Shown here: positions 61,660-64,000 of the stretch, in pieces
How positions within the stretch are numbered: position 1 is the stretch's first letter
Layout: each line of letters starts with the position of its first letter
DNA from: LMUY01 sp965199105
GTDB lineage: Bacteria > Pseudomonadota > Alphaproteobacteria > Acetobacterales > Acetobacteraceae
DNA: 64,000 nucleotides
Direction of reading: 5' to 3'
Assembly: GCA_965199105.1 (NCBI GenBank)
Contig: CBDAQO010000002.1
Coordinates: forward strand, 992,001 to 1,056,000
Position numbers and translations under genes: made by a program
Notes under the pieces: model-generated
The model's input: only the letters and a program-made list of their open reading frames with translations
Database searches by the model: none
What the model was told of the DNA's origin: nothing

Positions 61660-62493
61660 ATGTCAGAACAAACCCAACCGGCTGGCATATCGGCCCGCAG
61701 CCCTGATGGTCGCGCGCGGCTGGCGCTTGTCACCGGGGCGTCTTCCGGCATCGGCCAGGCTTTTGCCCGGCGGCTCGGCGGCGAGGGCTATAACCTTGTG
61801 GTCGTAGGCCGTCGCCGCGACCGGCTCGAAGACCTCGTCGCGGCCCTTCCCGGCGTCGAGGTTCGTCCCCTCGTCGCCGACCTCGGCACCGACGCCGGCG
61901 TGGAGGCGGTCGCCGGAGTGTGCGAGCGCGAGGCGCTCACCATGCTCGTCAACAACGCCGGCGTGGCGCACTACATGCCCTTCACCAAGCTGCCAGCCAG
62001 CAAGGCGAGCGAGCTGCTGCACGTGAAAGTCATCGCCCCCACAATGCTGGCGCGCGCCGCGGCGCCTGGCATGGTGGCGAGAGGCGGCGGTACTATCATC
62101 AACGTGTCGGGCATGCTGGCCTTCGGCGGTCCGGCGCCCTTGGGGAAGGCGTCTGGCCGTGCCGTATACGTCGGAACGTTGGCCCATATCGTGGCACTCT
62201 CCCAGGCGCTGCACGAGGAGCTGAAACCGCACGGCTTGCTGATACAAGCGCTCTGCCCGGGGATCGTCGCGACGGAATTCCATGAACGCCAGGGAATGGA
62301 CCTCAGCGCGATCCCTCGCATGTCGGCGGAAGACGTCGTGACTGCCAGCATGCAAGGGCTTGCCCTCGGCGAGGTCGTCTGTGCTCCCGGGGTCGAGAGG
62401 TCCGACCTGCTTGACGCGGTGTTCCAAGCCGATCTCGCCGCCTTTGGTGCACAGGCTTCTCAACTCGCGAAGCGCTACCGAACACCTCCCTGA
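61660..62493 (+). CDS. SDR-family oxidoreductase lacking the catalytic lysine
   Basis: A 277-residue short-chain dehydrogenase with LALVTGASSGIGQAFARRLG, LVNNAGVAHYMPF and IINVSGMLAFGG. The YxxxK segment reads YVGTLAH, with Leu where Lys is expected, so proton relay may be lost or compensated. It follows the damaged reductase by 56 bp and shares the presumed TetR control. Substrate unknown. Confidence 0.87.
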   Translation: MSEQTQPAGISARSPDGRARLALVTGASSGIGQAFARRLGGEGYNLVVVGRRRDRLEDLVAALPGVEVRPLVADLGTDAGVEAVAGVCEREALTMLVNNAGVAHYMPFTKLPASKASELLHVKVIAPTMLARAAAPGMVARGGGTIINVSGMLAFGGPAPLGKASGRAVYVGTLAHIVALSQALHEELKPHGLLIQALCPGIVATEFHERQGMDLSAIPRMSAEDVVTASMQGLALGEVVCAPGVERSDLLDAVFQADLAAFGAQASQLAKRYRTPP

Positions 62494-62552
62494 GCGGCAG
62501 GCCGATTTGGTTGGGAGCGCTCCGTAAATCCCCGACGAGCCATTCACCTATT

Positions 62553-62684
62553 GCCGGAAAACAAGTCTTTTCCGCGCACTCCGGATCGAAGCCGAATTGA
62601 CGTTCATAACACCGCTACAGCATAGCCGGAAAACGGTGTCGGATCGATGGAGTGTGCGGAAAACTCGGAGGGTGGTTTTCCGAC
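62553..62684. repeat. cluster of CGGAAAAC motifs with dyad symmetry
   Basis: Five copies of CGGAAAA (three direct, two inverted) occur in 130 bp. A longer imperfect inverted repeat pairs the TTTTCCGCGCACTCC region (about 62568-62582) with the complement at about 62650-62664. The organisation is reminiscent of a recombinase or replication-protein binding region. Confidence 0.45.
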
Positions 62685-62753
62685 ATCCCTTATGCATACC
62701 AGGAGGCATTTCCGTTAGTTCCGGCCCCCTAGGCCGTCGAGTGCATTTCACAC

Positions 62754-63643
62754 GGCTCTGTTGCAAACTTTTGCGCAGCCCGGCCTGATGGGCACGAGCC
62801 GGGGGAGCGGGGCCGTGTCGGACTTCAAGGGGCGTCACTTCGAGGGCGAAATCGTGCTCTGGGCGGTACGCTGGTATTGCCGCTATGGCGTGAGCTACCG
62901 CGATCTGGAACAGATGATGGGCGAGCGGGGCGTCTTGGTTGACCACAGCACCATCTATCGCTGGGTGCAGCGGTATGCGCCCGAGATGGAGAAGCGCCTG
63001 CGCTGGCAATGGCGGGTGCCGCGCTCGACCAGCTGGCGCGTGGACGAGACCTACGTGAAGGTGCGGGGCGAGTGGGCCTACCTGTATCGGGCCGTCGACA
63101 AGCACGGGAACACGATCGATTTCTATCTTTCGCCTACGCGCAACACGGCGGCGGCCAAGCGCTTCCTGGGCAAGGCGTTGCGTGGGCTGGAGGGCTGGGA
63201 GCAGCCGGACGTCATCAACACGGACAAGGCGCCCACCTACGCCGCCGCGCTGGCCGAGCTGAAGAAGGAGGGCAAGTGCCCCAAGCACACCGTTCATCGG
63301 CAGGCCAAATACCTGAACAACGTGATCGAGGCTGACCACGGCAAGCTGAAGCAGCTGATCCGGCCAGTCCGGGGCTTCAAGAGCCTGAAGACGGCTTACG
63401 CCACCATCAAGGGCTTCGAGGTCATGCGCGCGTTGCGCAAGGGGCAGGCGTCAGCCTTCAACGTCACAGGCGACAGCCACGGCGAGGCCCGCATCGTCGA
63501 GCGCGCCTTCGGGTTGGATGCGTCCGCCCTGGCCGAAATGTTGCAACGGCTCGGAGGCCGGCTCGAACCCGAGGCGATCTGATCGGCCCAGTAGCTGAAC
63601 AAGCCGCCACTGCACCCGCCTCCCAGAACTTTGCAACAGAGCC
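62754..63643 (+). mobile_element. IS6-family insertion sequence
   Basis: Terminal inverted repeats GGCTCTGTTGCAAA and TTTGCAACAGAGCC bound 890 bp with one transposase gene. The 8 bp flanks (TTTCACAC and CTGGGAGG) differ, so no target duplication remains. It adjoins an IS21 fragment directly, which fits IS6-mediated deletion or cointegration. Confidence 0.88.
62788..63582 (+). CDS. IS6-family transposase
   Basis: A 264-residue DDE transposase starting at the ATG 62788, the length of IS6100/IS26 relatives. VSDFKGRHFEGEIVLWAVRW opens the protein; catalytic residues are in WRVDETYVKV, VINTDKAPTY and NNVIEADHGKLK. All three are intact, so the element may be active. An in-frame TTG upstream at 62761 lies inside the terminal repeat and is unlikely. 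Confidence 0.92.
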   Translation: MGTSRGSGAVSDFKGRHFEGEIVLWAVRWYCRYGVSYRDLEQMMGERGVLVDHSTIYRWVQRYAPEMEKRLRWQWRVPRSTSWRVDETYVKVRGEWAYLYRAVDKHGNTIDFYLSPTRNTAAAKRFLGKALRGLEGWEQPDVINTDKAPTYAAALAELKKEGKCPKHTVHRQAKYLNNVIEADHGKLKQLIRPVRGFKSLKTAYATIKGFEVMRALRKGQASAFNVTGDSHGEARIVERAFGLDASALAEMLQRLGGRLEPEAI

Positions 63644-63644
63644 C

Positions 63645-64000
63645 TGGGAGGAGTACTGGGCGGTTCACCCGGAGGGCTATGCCTACAGCCGGTTCTGCCA
63701 ACTATTCCGCAAGTTCGAGCGGCGGCTGTCGCCCACCATGCGCCAGCAGCACGAGGCCGGGCACAAGGCGTTCGTCGATTACTCCGGCAAGCTGGTGCCG
63801 ATCACCGACCCAGTTACAGGCGTCGTAAGCACGGCGGAGATCTTCGTTGCCGTGCTCGGGGCGTCAAGCCTGACCTACGCTGAAGCCACCTGAACGCAGA
63901 CGTTGCCGGACTGGATCGGCGCGCACGTGCGCATGTTCCGGTTCTGGGGCGTGGTTCCGCGGCTGCTGGTGCCTAACAACCTCAAGAGCGCCATCCACAA
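63645..64000 (+). pseudogene. IS21-family IstA transposase fragment with internal stop
   Basis: The frame starts abruptly at the IS6 right end and runs off the window: HPEGYAYSRFCQLFRKFERR, KAFVDYSGKLVPITDP and WIGAHVRMFRFWGVVPRLLVPNNL are IstA. A TGA at 63891-63893 sits in YAEAT-stop-TQTLPDW where IstA usually has Trp. The 5' part was removed at the IS6 junction. Confidence 0.82.

Noticed and set aside
57580..63893. Reassignment of UGA to tryptophan
   Set aside because: Many intact genes here end in TGA, including coupled ATGA overlaps, and one of the three interrupted Trp positions is TAG. Mutation is simpler.
1..64000. CRISPR arrays, tRNA or rRNA genes
   Set aside because: No regularly spaced repeats, cloverleaf-like segments or rRNA stretches were recognised while reading; covariance searches could not be run.

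Overview
The window is a GC-rich stretch of bacterial chromosome or large replicon, and the impression is of an alphaproteobacterium (Acetobacteraceae/Rhodospirillales-like). That placement is inferred from strong GC bias, GTG/TTG starts, ATGA gene overlaps, Tat-type signal peptides and protein resemblance; no marker gene is present to prove it. No rRNA, tRNA or CRISPR array was seen.

Layout. 1-4.45 kb: a partial T4 Rnl1-like RNA ligase, a Tn3-type resolvase, an IS1182-like element inserted beside the resolvase start, and the N-terminal 442 codons of a Tn3-family transposase. 4.45-54.05 kb: a block of mostly metabolic genes. 54.05-55.7 kb: the missing C-terminal half of the same kind of Tn3 transposase. 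The two halves join without loss at a Trp-Arg-Arg-Leu-Val stretch and sum to about 985 residues, so the 49.6 kb block appears to sit inside one tnpA gene. At each edge the interrupting block ends in a cut gene fused in frame to a tnpA half (a TauE/SafE permease on the left, an acyl-CoA synthetase on the right). 55.7-64 kb: divalent-metal efflux genes and a MerR regulator, several damaged, then a TetR/reductase/SDR set, IS110, IS6 and IS21 sequences.

The 49.6 kb block is rich in nitrogen scavenging. It holds urate oxidase with a xanthine dehydrogenase-type molybdoenzyme, a peptide/nickel-type ABC importer, an AAA+ ATPase/VWA pair (CbbQ/CbbO-like) without its usual client, a urtABCDE-like amide/urea importer followed by aliphatic amidase amiE, amiC-amiR (amide sensor and ANTAR antiterminator), a second liv-type importer, isovaleryl-CoA dehydrogenase and assorted oxidoreductases.

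The most unusual part is an eight-gene co-directional cluster at 33.7-41.4 kb, divergent from the amide importer and convergent with amiC-amiR. It contains two paralogous tubulin/FtsZ-fold-like proteins flanking a small unknown protein, then a CobW-type metallochaperone GTPase, a Prx5-type peroxiredoxin, a thioredoxin-like [2Fe-2S] ferredoxin and a YyaL/DUF255 protein. The 560 bp between it and the amide importer holds a 30 bp perfect palindrome, tandem hairpins and short tandem repeats. My leading hypothesis is an amide-responsive operon with a two-subunit tubulin-like GTPase of undescribed role.

Gene decay is clear throughout: MscS, DUF2254, debranching-enzyme, SDR and epimerase remnants, a cation transporter with two Trp-to-stop changes, and an in-frame MerR-IS110 fusion.
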